A DNA stretch of 64,000 nucleotides from Lichenostomus cassidix (taxonomy: Eukaryota > Chordata > Aves > Passeriformes > Meliphagidae), in assembly GCA_008360975.2 (NCBI GenBank), contig VLJF02000839.1:124001-188000 (forward strand). Direction: 5' to 3'. The notes under the pieces are model-generated. The model saw nothing but the letters and a program-made list of their open reading frames with translations. It searched no databases and was not told where the DNA came from. The position numbers and the translations under genes were made by a program. Positions 1 to 25,500 of the stretch are shown here, in pieces; positions within the stretch are counted from its first letter, which is position 1; each line of letters opens with the position of its first letter.

Positions 1-99
1 CTGAGGGGTCCTGGGGATCAGTGGGGGGTCAGGGTTTGGGGGAGTTTGGGGTGTCGGGGGAGTTTAAGGGGTCGGGAGAGGGGAATTTGGGGGTAAGGT

Positions 100-795
100 C
101 TGGTGCATTCTCTTGGTTTGGCAAGAGGGACAGAATCTGGGGGCAGGGGGTGTCCTGGGTGGTCTTAGGGGTCTCGGGGTCCCGGGGTCGTGGGGGTCAG
201 GGTGGGGGAGGGATTTGGGGGAGTTTGGGGAGGTTTGGGGTGTCAAAGAGGGAATTTGGGGTGTCAAGGTGCAGCTTTCCCATGGTCTTGTAGAAGGGAA
301 AGAACCTGCGGGGACCAGGGGGGGTCAGAGGGGTCTCAGGGGGTCTCAGAGGGTCTCAGAGGGTCTCAGAGGGTCTCGGAGGGTCCCTGGGGGTCGTGGG
401 GGGTCAGGGTGGAGGGATTTGGGGTGTCAAAGAGGGAATTTTAGGGGCTCTGGGTGGAGCAGCTCCATGGGTTTGTGGAATCAGGTGAACCTGGAGGGAT
501 CCAGGGGGTCTCGGGGGGTCCCGGGGGTCGGGGTCTGGGAGTCAGGGTGGGGGTGTTTTGGGGGAGTTTGGGGTTTGGGGTGTGAAAGAGGGGGAATTGG
601 GGGGCTCTGGGTGCAGCTTTCCCACGGGTTTGTGGAATGGGCAGAGAACCTGGGGGTCTCAGGGTCTGGGGGTCGTGGGGGAGTCAGGGTGAGGGGTTTG
701 GGGGCTTTGGGGTGTCAGGGGGCAGTTAAAGGGGATTTGGGGGGGAAAAGGTGCAGCAATCCCATGGTCTTGTAGAACCTGGCAGAACCTGGGGG
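100..795 (-). repeat. Array of copies of the next exon's 5' edge (ATP6V1A-like intron 12)
   Basis: Five loosely spaced units, near 105-145, 271-306, 455-492, 611-650 and 755-790. On the minus strand each contains an acceptor followed by a version of the family sequence RFCPFYKTVGML. The 271-306 copy reads RFFPFYKTMGKLH in frame after a CAG. None continues into the rest of that exon, so the functional exon 13 must lie left of position 1. Confidence 0.7.
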
Positions 796-1310
796 GCTCA
801 GGGGGTCCCGGAGGGTCTCTCGGTGGTCCTGGGGGTCTCAGGGGGTCTCTCATGGGATCTCTCAGGGTCTCAGGGGGTCAAATGGGGTCTCTCAGGGTGT
901 CCTGGGGGTCTCAGGGGTCTCTCGGGGATCCCGGGAGTCCCAGGCGGTCCCTCACAGTCTCTCAGGGGGTCTCAGGGGGTCTCGGGGGGTCCCGAGGGTC
1001 TCAGGGGTCTCTCAGGGGTCTCAGGGCCTCTCGGGGTCTCAGGGGGTCTCTCATGGGATCTCTCAGGGTCTCAGGGGATCAAATGGGGTCTCTCAGGGTG
1101 TCCTGGGGGTCTCAGGGGGTCTCAGGGAGTCTCTCAGGGTCTCAGGGGTCTCTCATGGGGTCTCAGGGGGTCTCTAGGGGTCTCTCGGGGTCCCAAGGGT
1201 CTCAGGGGTCTCTCGGAGGTCTCAGGGGGTCTCAGGGGGTCCCGGGGGGTCTCAGAGGGTCTCTCGGGGGTCTCAGGGGGTCTCAGGGGGTCTCAGGGGG
1301 TCTCTCAGTT
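796..1310. repeat. GGGTCTCAGG-type minisatellite
   Basis: About 500 nt of short units built on GGTCTCAGGGG, G-rich on the plus strand, ending directly at the exon 12 donor. A ~190-nt higher-order duplication is visible (CTCATGGGATCTCTCAGGG at about 848 and 1040). Confidence 0.85.
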
Positions 1311-1317
1311 CCCATAC

Positions 1318-14109
<12,792 letters not shown>

Positions 14110-14167
14110 GGTGTCCCCACGCCGCGCGGTGGCACCGCCGTTAAATGGCCCCGAGCGCCGGTGACAA

Positions 14168-14336
14168 CCGGCCGGGCCCGGCGACAAGGGGACACGGCAG
14201 GTGTGGCACTGTGTGCAGTCAACAGCGCTGTCCCACCCCCGGGGACACCGCGGGGACAGCGGGGTGACACCGGCCGGGCCCGGGGACAGGTGACACGGCA
14301 GGTGTGGCACTGCGTGCAGTCAGCAGCCGTGTCCCG
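14168..14336 (-). promoter_or_regulatory. Duplicated block upstream of the ATP6V1A-like start
   Basis: Two ~65-nt copies about 104 nt apart (14168-14234 and 14272-14336) share GACACGGCAGGTGTGGCACT and the adjoining GCAGTCA. They sit 60-230 nt upstream of the start codon, where a 5' UTR or promoter is expected. The function is inferred from position only. Confidence 0.4.
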
Positions 14337-14399
14337 CCGCTCTGGGTGACACCGGGTGACACCGGAATGCACCGAGCTGAGCCCGGCTCGGCTGATGGG

Positions 14400-15189
14400 G
14401 ACACTGCCCGGTGTCCTTGTCACCTCCCTGCCGTGTCCTTGTCACCCCACCCCCGTCCTCGTCACCTCCCTGCCGTGACTTTGTCACCTCCCCGTGTCTT
14501 TATCACCCTTTTTTTGTCATCCCCTGTGTCTCTGTCACCCCCCGATTGTCACCTCCCTGCCATATCCTTGTCACCCCGTCCCTGTCACCTCTGTCACCTC
14601 TGTCACCCGTTTGTCACCCCCTGCCGTGCCCTGGTCACCCTTCTTTTGTCAACCCCTATGTCTGTCACCTCTGTCAGCCCCCGATTGTCACCTCCCTGCC
14701 GTTTCCTTGTCACCTCTCTGCCGTATCCTTGTCACCTTTTTGTTACCCCGTCACTTCTGTTTGTCACCCGTTTGCCACCCCTTGCCGTGCCCTTGTCACA
14801 CTTTTTTTGTCACCCCCTCTGTCTCTGTCACCTCTCTGTCACCCCCCCTTTGTCACCCCCCTGCCGTGTCCTTGTCACCCCACCCCATCATTGTCACCTC
14901 ACCGAGTCCTTGTCACCTCCGCTGTCTCTGTCACCTGTCACCCCGTTTGTCACTCCCCTGGTGTGTCCTTGTCACCCCACCCCCTTCCTTGTCACCTCCC
15001 CGTGTCCTTGTCACCCCCGTTGTCACCCCGTCTCTGTCACCCGTCACCCCCCGATTGTCACCCCCCTGCAGTGTCCTCGTCACCCCACCCCCGTCTTTGT
15101 CACCTCAACAAGTCTTTGTCACCCTTTTCTTGTCACCCCCTCTGTCTCTGTCACCTCTCTTCGTCACCCCTCGTTTGTCACCCGCGGTG
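14400..15189. repeat. CCTTGTCACC pyrimidine array
   Basis: About 0.8 kb of TGTCACCCC/TCCTTGTCACC units upstream of the ATP6V1A-like gene; no gene seen. Confidence 0.8.
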
Positions 15190-18100
15190 TCCCCTCGGGG
15201 TGTCACAGGCCCAGTTTGGGGTCACCTCCTGGCCCCACCCCCCAATTTAGGGTCCCCCCAGTGTCCCCACCACCAGTTTGGGGTCCCCACCCCCTTTTAG
15301 GGTCCCCCCGGCGTTCACCACCCCAATTTTGGGGTGCACCCCGCAAATTTGGGGTCCCCATAGGCACAACGTCCCCATTTTGGGGTCCCATCCAATATTT
15401 TGGGGTCCCCACCCTCATTTTAGGGTCCCTCCGGTGTTCACCACCCAAATTCTGGGGTGCAACCCCCCAAATTTAGGGTCCCCATTGGCACAGCACCCCC
15501 ATTTTGGGGTCCCCACCCCCTTCTAGGAACCCCCAAGTGTTCACCATCCAATTTAGGGTGCACCCCGCAAATTTAGGGTCCCCATAGGTAAAATGCCCCC
15601 ATTTTGGGGCTCCCATCCCCTATTTTGGGGTCCCCACCCCCTTTTAGGGTCCCCCCAGCGTTCACCATCCGATTTTGGGGTGCAGCCCCCCAAATTTGGG
15701 GTCCCCATAGGTAAAATGCCCCCATTTTGGGGTCTCCAACCCCATTTTGGGGTCTCCAACACCCCCATTTTCGGGATCCCCCAAAGTTGCCCCCCCCAAA
15801 TTTTGGGGTCGCACCATCCCACTTTGGGGTCCAACCCCCCCAATTTGGGGTCCCAAACTCCCTCATTTTGGGGTTTCATCCTATCCATTTTAGGGTCCCC
15901 ATCACCATTTTGGGGTCCCCTCCCCATTTTATGGTCCCATGGCCCCATTTTGGGGTCCCAGCCCCCCAATTTGGGGTCCCCCAACTCCCTCATTTTGGGC
16001 TCCCACCCCCCCCTATCTTGGGGTTTCACCCCATAAATTTTGGGATCCCAACCTCCCCATTTTGGGATCTCCCAAGTCCCACATTTTGGGGTTTCACCCC
16101 ATAAATTTTGGGGTCCCCATCATCATTTTTGGGGTCCTACCCCCTCCTTTTTTGGGGTCCCACACCCCCAATTTAGGATCCCAACCCCCCCATTTTGGGG
16201 TTTCCCAATTCCCTCATTTTGGGGTTTCACCCCATAAATTTTGGGGTCCTCCCTCCCCAATTTAGGATCTCCTCACCCCCCATTTTTGGGGTCCAACCCC
16301 CCAATTTGGGGTCCCACAATTCCCACCTTATGGGATTTCCCTTCCCCCATTTTGGGGTACCACCCTTCCCATTTTGGGGTTTCACACTCCCAATTTCAGG
16401 TCCCCTAACTCCCACATTTTGGGGTTTCACCCCATCCATTTTGGGGTCCCCGTCACCATTTTTGGGGTTCTACCCCCTCCATTTTTGGGATCCCAACCCC
16501 CCCATTTTGGGGTTTCCCAAGTCCCTCATTTTGGGGTTTCACCCCATCCAGTTTGGGGTCCTCTCTCCCCAATTTAGGATCTCCTCACCCCCACATTTTG
16601 GGGTCCCATCCCCTATTTTGGGGTCCCCCACCCCCAATTTAGGATCCCACAGCTCCCACATTATGGGGTTTCCCTTCCCTATTTTGGGGTCCCACGCACC
16701 CCATTTTGGGGTTTCACCCCATCCATTTTAGGGTCCCTGTCTCCATTTTGGGTTCCCCAACTCCCACATTTTGGGGTCCAAACCCCATTTTGGAGTCCCC
16801 CAACTCCCTGATTTTGGGGTTTCACCTCCTCCACTTTGGGGTCCCCCAAGTCCCTCATTTTGGGATCCAACCCCCCATTTTGGGGTCCCACACCCCCAAT
16901 TTATGACCCATTCTGGTGTCCCACCCCCCTCATTTTGGGGTTTCACATCCCCAGTTTGGGGTCCCACAACTCCCACATTATGGGGTCCAATCCCCCCATT
17001 TTTGGGGTCCAACCCCCCATTTTGGGGTCCCACAACTCCCACATTATGGGATTTCCCTTCCCCATTCTGGGGTCCCTCCATCCCCCCACTTTGGGGTCCC
17101 AAACTCCCTCATTTTGGGGTTTCACCCACCGACTTTGGGGTCCCCCAGGCCCAATTTAGGATCTCCTCACCCCCCCATTTTGGGGTCCAACCCTTCCCAT
17201 TTTAGGGTTCCATTTTGGGGTCCCCCAACCCCAATTTCAAATCCCACAACTGCCACCTTATGGGATTTCCCTTCCCCATTTTGGGGTTTCACATCCCCAA
17301 TTTGAGATCCCCCAAGTCCCACATTTTGGGGTTTCACCCCCTCATTTTTGGGGTCCCACACCCCCAATTTAGGATCTCCCCATCCCCCATTTTTGGGGTC
17401 CCACCTCCCCATTCTGGGATTTCCCTTCCCCATTTTGGGGTCCCCCAAGTCCCCCATTTTGGGGTTTCACCCCATCCATTTTGGGGTTCCCCAAGTCCCT
17501 CATTTTGCAGTTTCACCCCATGCATTTTGGGGTCCAACCCCCCCATTTTTGGGGTTCTACCCCCTCCATTTTTGGGGTCCCACACCCCCAATTAAGGATC
17601 CCAACCCCCCCACTTTGAGGTCTCCCAAGTCCCACATTTTGGGGTTTCTCCCCATAAATTTTGGGGTCCTCCCTCCCCAATTTAGAATCTCCTCACCCCT
17701 CCATTTTTGGGGTCCTACCCCCCAATTTGGGATCCCAAAACTCCCACATTATGGGGTTTCCCTTCCCTATTTTGGGGTCCCACCCACCCCAATTTGGGCT
17801 TTCACCCCATCCATTTTAGGGTCCCTGTCTCCATTTTGGGTTCCCCAACTCCCACATTTTGGGGTCCAAACCCCATTTTGGAGTCCCCCAACTCCCTGAT
17901 TTTGGGGTTTCACCTCCTCCACTTTGGGGTCCCCCAAGTCCCTCATTTTGGGGTCCAACCCCCCGTTTTTGGCGTCCCACACCCCCAATTTATGACCCAT
18001 TCTGGTCTCCCACCCCCCTCATTTTGGGGTTTCACATCCCCAGTTTTGGGGTCCCCCAACTCACTCATTTTGGGGTTTCACCCCATCCATTTTGGGGTCC

Positions 18101-19250
18101 CCCATCCCAAATTTGGGGTTCCCCAACTCCCACATTTTGGGGTTTCCCCCCATCCATTTTAGGATCCCAACCCCCCCATTTTGGGTTCCTCAACTCCCAC
18201 ATTTTGGGGTTTCACATCCCCATTTTGGGGTCCCAAACTCCCTCCTTTTGGGGTTTCACCCCATCCAGTTTGGGGTCCTCCCTCCCTCCCCCAACTGGGA
18301 TCCCCAAATTTCCCCCATTTTGGGGTCCAACAACTCCAGTATTTTGGGGTTTCACCGCATCCATTTTGGGGTCCCCCAAGCCCAATTTAGGATCTCCCCA
18401 CCCCTGCATTTTTGGGGTCCTCCAACTCCCACATTTTGGGGTTTCCCTTCCCCATTTTGGGGTCCCACCCTTCCCATTTGGGGTTTCACATCCCCAATTT
18501 GAGGTCCCCCAAGTCCCTCATTTTGGGGTTTCACCCACCGACTTTGGGGTCCTCCCTCCCCAGTCTAGGATCTCCTCACCCCCCATTTTGGGGTACAATC
18601 TCCCCATTTTGGGGTCCCTCATCCCCAGTTTCAGGTCCCACAACTCCCACATTATGGGGTTTCCCTTCCTCATTTTGGGGTTTCACCCCATCCATTTTGG
18701 GGTCCTCCCTCCCCAATTTAGGATCTCCTCACCTCTCATTTTTGGGTCCCCCAACTCCCGCATTTTGGGGTTTCCATTCCCCGTTTTGGGGTCCCATTTT
18801 AGGGTTTCACATCCCCAGTTTCGGGTCCCCCAAGTCCCTCATTTTGGGGTTTCGCCCTTCCCATTTTGGGGTCTCACCCCCCTCATTTTGGGGTTTCACC
18901 CCATCCATTTTGGGGTCCAACCCCCCCATTTTTGGGGTCCCACACCCCCAATTAAGGATCCCAACCCCCCCCCTTTGAGGTCTCCCAACTCCCATATTTT
19001 GGGGTTTCACATCCCCAATTTTAGGTCCTCCAAATCCCTCATTATGGGGTTTCCCTTCCCCATTTTGGGGTCCAACCCTTCCCATTTTTGGGGTCCCCCA
19101 ACTCCCTCATTTTGGGGTTTCACCCCATCCATTTTGGGGTCCAACCCCCCATTTTTGGGGTCCCCAACTCCCTCATTTTGGGGTTTCACCCCATTTTTTG
19201 CGTCCCACCCCCCCAATTTATGTCCCATTTCCACACCCAACCCCTCACCC
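15190..19250. repeat. 4-kb CCATTTTGGGGTTTCACCCC array
   Basis: About 4 kb of short units built on CATTTTGGGGT and TTTCACCCCATC, with higher-order copies (the block at 16,740-16,900 recurs at 17,820-17,990). Units of GGGG next to CCCC can form hairpins or G-quadruplexes. It lies between PFDN2 and ATP6V1A-like; long open frames here are artefacts. Confidence 0.88.
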
Positions 19251-19300
19251 CAACCCCTTTTTCCCCACAAAACACCCCAAAAATTTTTCCCAAACTCCCA

Positions 19301-19306
19301 TTTATT
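19301..19306 (-). other. PFDN2 polyadenylation signal AATAAA
   Basis: AATAAA on the minus strand, 43 nt beyond the PFDN2 stop codon; good position for a very short 3' UTR. Confidence 0.65.
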
Positions 19307-19348
19307 CCCCAAAGCCCCCAAACGCCCCCAAGCCGGGGTTTTGGGGTG

Positions 19349-19516
19349 TCAGGACACCAGCACCCCCGCCGAGCTGCCCTTGCCCCCCTCGGGGCCGTCG
19401 CGGCTTTTGGGGTCATCCTCTCCCACCAGGCGGATGTTGTGGCGTTCCCGAAACTCCGTCAGCTCCCGACCCTTGGCTTGGAGCTGCTGGGACAGGGCCT
19501 CGATCAGCTTCGAGAT
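19349..19516 (-). CDS. PFDN2: PFDN2 coding exon 4
   Basis: Residues 92-146 from ISKLIEALSQQLQAKG to SSAGVLVS, stop TGA at 19351-19349. Confidence 0.95.
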   Translation of the reverse strand: MSKLIEALSQQLQAKGRELTEFRERHNIRLVGEDDPKSRDGPEGGKGSSAGVLVS

Positions 19517-22500
19517 CTGGGGAGAGAAATGGGGAAAATAATGGGAAAATGGGAAAAAATCAGCTTTGGAATGTGGGGAAAATGAGCCTCGATCAGCTTC
19601 GAGATCTGGGGAGAGAAACAGGGAAATTGGGAAAAAATGCAAAAAAACAGCCTCGATCAGCTTGGAGATCTGGGGAGAAAAATTAGAAAAAATCAGCTTG
19701 GAGATCTGGGGAGAAAAATGGGGAAAAATCATGGGAAATTGGGAAAAAACTGCCTCGATCAGCTTGGAGATCTGGGGAGAAAAATGAGAAAAATGGGTTC
19801 TGTGAGTTCCCTTGGCCTGGAGCTGCTGGGCCAGAGCCTTGATCAGCTTGGAGATCTGGAAATGGGGAGAAAAATGGGAAAAATAATGGGAAAATGGGAA
19901 AAAATGGGAAAAAACAGCCTGGATCAGCTTGGAGATCTGGGGAGAAAAACGGGGAAATTGGGAAAAAATGGGAAAAAATCAGCTTTGGAATGTGGGGAAA
20001 ATGGGAAAAAACTGCCTCGATCAGCTTGGAGATCTGAAAAATGGGGAGAAATCATGGGAAAAATCATGGAAAAATCATGGGAAAATGGGATCAGTCAGTT
20101 CCCTTGGCCTGGAGCTGCTGGGCCAGAGCCTTGATCAGCTTGGAGATCTGGAAATGGGGAGAAAATAATGGGAAAATGGGAAAAAATGGGAAAAAACAGC
20201 CTCGATCAGCTTGGAAATCTGAAAATGAGGAGAAAAATGGAGAAAATGGGAAAAAACTGCCTCGATCAGCTTGGAGATCTGGGGAGAGAAACAGGGAAAT
20301 TGGGGAAAAAACTGGAAAAAATCAGCTTGGAGATTTGGAGATCTGGAAAAGGGGAGAAAAATCAGAAAAATGGGAAAATGGAATCTGTGAGTTCCCTTGG
20401 CCTGGAGCTGCTGGGCCAGAGCCTCGATCAGCTTGGAGATCTGGGGAGAAAAATGAGAAAAATAATGGGAAAATGGGAAAAAATCAGCTCTAGAATGTGG
20501 GGAAAATGAGAAACAATCAGCTTGGAGATCTGGAAAATAATGGGGAAAAATAATGGAAAATTGGGAAAAAATCAGCTTGGAGATCTGGGGAGAAAAATGG
20601 GGAAAATCATGGGAAAATGGGCAAAAATCAGCTTGGAGATCTGGGGAGAGAAACAGGGAAATTGGGAAAAAATGGGAAAAAACTGCCTTGATCAGCTTGG
20701 AGATCTGAAAATGGGAAAAATGGGGAAATTGGGAAAAAATCACCTTGGAGATCTGAAAATAATGGGGAAATTGGGAAAAAATCACCTTGGAGATCTGAAA
20801 ATAATGGGAAAAATCAAGAAAAAATGGGAAAAAATCAGCTTGGAGATCTGGGGAGAAAAATGGGAAAAATGGGAAAAAATTAGCTTTAGAATGTGGGGAA
20901 AAAACTGCCTCAATCAGCTTGGAGATCTGGGGAGAAAAATGGGAAAAATGTGCTTTGGAATGTGGGGAAAATGAGCCTTGATGAACTTGCAGATCTGGGG
21001 AGAAAAACAGGAAAAATGCAAAAAAAACCAGCTTAGAGATCTGAAAAAAAACAGGAAAAATGGGAAAAAGAGGAAAATATCAGCTTCAGAATATGGGAAA
21101 AACGGGAAAAAACTGCCTCAATTCGCTTAGAGATCTGGGGAGAAAAACAGGAAAAACATGAAAAATAATGAGGAAAAATCGGAAGGAAAAAAAAGTGGGG
21201 GAATGAGAGAGAAACAGGGAATTTTTAGCACATTTTTATGGTATTCCAGTGGATTTTGGGCTATACCAGCACTTTTTTTTTGCCATCCCATCAGACTTTC
21301 ATGGGATCCCAGTGGGTTTTGGGTTATCCCAGCAAATTTTTATAGAATCCCAGTGGATTTTGGGATATTCCACCAGATTTTTATGGAATCCAAGTAGGTT
21401 TTTCAGGTTATCCCAATGGATTTTGGGATATTTCATGGGACTTTTATAGGATGACAAGGAATTTTAGGATAACCCCAATGGATTTTTATGAGATCCCAGG
21501 GGATTTTTTTCAGACTATCCCTGTGCATTTTAGGATATTCCAACAGATTTTTATGGGATCCCAGTAGATTTTTCAGGCCATCCCAATGGATTTTAGGATA
21601 CCTCAGTTGATTTTTCAGATTATCCCAGAGCATGTTGGGATATCCCAGTGGATTTTAGGATATTTCATTGGATTCTTATGGGATCCCAAGTAGATTTTAG
21701 GATACCCCAATAGATTTTAGAATACCCCAGTAAATTTCAGGATATTCCAGTGGATTTTGAGATATCCCAGTGGATTTTAGAATACCCCAGTAGATTTTTA
21801 TGGGATCCCAGTGGGTTTTAGGATACCCTAATAGATTTTAGGATCTCCCAGTGGGTTTTGGGATATCTCAAAGGATTTTTATGGGATCCCAGTGGATTTC
21901 AGACCATCCCAGTGGATTTTAGGATATCCTACCAGATTTTTATGGGATCCCAGTGGATTTTTATGGGATCCCAGTGGGTTTTGGGATATCCCAATGGATT
22001 TTTATGGGATCACAGTGGGTTTTGGGATATCCTATCATACATATATGGGATCCCAGTGGATTTCAGACCATCCCAGTGGATTTTAGGATATCCTATCAGA
22101 TTTTTATGGGATCCCAGTGGGTTTTGAGATATCCCAATGGATTTTTATGGGATCCCAGTGGATTTTGGGATACCCCAATGGATTTTTATGGGATCCCAGT
22201 GGGTTTTTCAGGCTATCCCAGCTGATTTTAGCGTATTTAATTGGATTTTTATAGGACGCCAGTGGACTTTAGAATACCCCATTGAATTTTTATGGGATCC
22301 CAGTGGGTTTTGGAATATCCCAATGGATTTTTATGGGATCCCAGTAGATTTTTTCAAACTATCCCAGTGCATTTTAGGTTATTTCAATAGATTGTTATGG
22401 GATCCCAGTGAATTTTAGGATACCCCAGTGAATTTTAGGATATTCCAGTGGATTTTGGGATATCCTATCAGATTTTTATGGGATCCCAGTGGATTTCAGA

Positions 22501-25500
22501 CCATCCCAATGGATTTTAGGATATCCTATCAGATTTTTATGGGATCCCAGTGGGTTTTGGGATACCCCAGTAGATTTTTATGGGATCCCAGTGGGTTTTG
22601 GGATCTCCCAATGGATTTTTATGGGATCCCAGTGGGTTTTGAGATATCCCAATGGATTTTTATGGGATCCCAGTGGGTTTTGGGATCTCCAGACCTGCTC
22701 CTTGTTGGTCTCCAGGGCAGGCAGCACCTCCTTCACTGTTCTCTCCACCAGAACTCCTCCAACCATCCGGAAACACTTCCTGGTGGGATCAACCTCCCGC
22801 AGGGTCTCGATCACCAGGCTGGGGAAGGGGGCAGAATCCCCTAAATCCATCCCAATCCATCCCAAATCCATCCCAATCCATCCAAAATCCATCCCAAATA
22901 ATCCCCAAATTCACCCCAAATCCATCCCCAAAGCCACACCAAATCCATCCCAATCCCACCTCCCGCAGGGTCTTGAACACCAGGCTGGGAAAAGGGTCAG
23001 GATCCCCTAAATCCATCCCAATCCATCCCAAATCCATCCCAATCCATCCCAAATAATCCCCAAATCCATCCCCCGCAGGGTCTCGATCACCAGGCTGGAA
23101 AGGGGGCAGGATCCTCTAAATCCATCCCAAATTCATCCCAAATCCATCCCAATCCATCCAAAATCCATCCCAAATAATCCCCAAATTCACCCCAAATCCA
23201 TCCCCAAAGCCACACCAAATCCATCCCAATCCATCCCAAATAATCCCCAAATCCATCCCCCGCAGGGTCTCGATCACCAGGCTGGAAAGGGGGCAGGATC
23301 CTCTAAATCCATCCCAAATTCATCCCAAATCCATCCCAATCCATCCAAAATCCACCTCGATCACCAGGCTGGGAAAGGGGTCAGGATCCCCCAAATCCCC
23401 CGAAACCCATCCCTAATGCATCCCAAATCCACCCAGAGACTCTCCAAAAACATCCCAAATCCATCCCAAAACCATCCCAAATCCACCCAGAGACTCTCCA
23501 AATCCACCCCAAATCCATCCCAAAATCCACCCCAAAATCTACCCCCAAATCTATCCCAAATCTACCCCAAATCCATCCCAAAATCCACCCCAAATCCATC
23601 CTAAAATCTACCCCAAATCCATCCCAAATCCAGCCCAAAATCCATCCCAAATAATCCCCAAAGCCAGCCCAAATTCATCCCAAATCCATCCCAAACCCAC
23701 CTCCCGCAGGGTCTCAATCACCAGACTGGGAAAGGGGTCAGGATCCCCCAAATTCAGCCAAATCCATCCCAAATCCCTCTCAAAATCCATCCCAAAGCCA
23801 TGCCCCAAATCCATCTCAAATCCACCCCCAAATCCATCCCAAATTCCCTGAAATCCATCCCCAAATCCACCCCAAACCCACTCCAAACCCATCCCAAATG
23901 CACTCAGACTCTCTAAATCCACCCCAAAACTCATCCCAAAGCTATCCCAAATCCAGCCCAAACCCACCCCAAATCCAGCCCAAAATCCACCCCACATCCA
24001 CCCCAAATCCATCCCAAAACCATCCTAAACCCACTCAGAGGCTCTCCAAGACCATCCCAAATCCCAAGACTACCCCACACCCCAAATCCCAAACCCCAAA
24101 TCTCCAATCCCAAAGCCCCAAACCCCCAATCCCCAGTCCTAAATCCCCAATCCCAAAGCCCACACCCCCAAACCCCCAATCCCAAACCCCACACCCCAAA
24201 TCCCAAATCAACCCCAAATCTCAACCCCAAATCCCAAATCCCAAACCCCAAATCCCACACCCAAAATCAAACCCCAAATCCCAAACCCCAAACCCCAAAT
24301 CAACCCCAAACCCAAAATTAAACCCCCAATTAACCCCAAATCAACCCCAAAACCCCAAATCCCCAAACCAACCCAAACCCACAAAATCTAGACCCCAAAC
24401 ATCCAAATTAAACCCCAGTCCACAAATTAGCCCAGAATACAAGATTGCTGATCCCAAACCCCAAATCCCAAACCCCACACCCCAAATCCCAAACCCCACA
24501 TCCCAAACCCCAAACCCCAAATCAACCCCAAACCCCCAATCCCAAACCCCCAATCCCAAATCCCAAACCCCAAATTCCCCCAAATCCATCCCAAACCCCA
24601 GACCCCACACCCACCTGTGCTCGTTGAGCTCCAGCTCCAGCTCGGCAGCTTTGGATGCCAAACCGCGCTGGTCCTGCCGCAGCCGGTTGAACCGAGACAC
24701 CACCTGGGACAGGAGACTGGGATGGACTGGGAGGGACTGGGATGGACTGGGATCGACTGGGAATGGGGATTGGAGAAACTGGGATCCACTGGGATTGACT
24801 GGGATCCACTGGGATGGACTGGGAATGATTGGGATCCACTGGGATGGACTGGGAATGATTGGGATCCACTGGGATGGACTGGGAATGGGGATTGAAGAAA
24901 CTGAGATGGACTGGGATGGACTGGGATCCACTGGGATGGACTGGGATAAACCAGGATAAACTGGGACCGACTGGGACCAACTGGGATTGACTGGGATTGG
25001 GGTGGGACAGCATTAACTGGGATCGACTGGGACCAACTGGAATCCACTGGGATCAGCTGGAGTAAACCGGGATCGACTGGTACCAACTGGGATTGACTGG
25101 GATTGGGGTGGGACTGGGATAAACTGGGACTGGGGATTGGATAAACTGGGACTGGGGTGGGACTGGGATTGACTGAGATCCACTAGGATGGACTGGGATG
25201 GACTGGGATGGACTGGGAAGGGGGATTGGATAAACTGGGATCAACTAGGATAAACTGGGATCGACTGGAAGAAACTGGGATCCACTGGGATGGACTGGGA
25301 TCCATTGGGATGGACTGAGAATGGGGATTGGAGAAACTGGGATCCACTGGGATTGACTGGGAAAAACTGGGACCCACTGGGATAAACTGGGAATGGCGTG
25401 GAACTGGGACTAACTGGGATTGACTGGGATAAACTAGGATCAACTAGGAATGGGGTGGGACCGGGATCAACTAGGAATGGGGATTGGATAAACTGGGATT

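Noticed and set aside
17859..19541. A 560-codon plus-strand open frame, the longest in the window
   Set aside because: It runs through the TTTTGGGG array with endlessly repeated FGVPQLPHFG-like peptide and overlaps the real PFDN2 last exon on the other strand.
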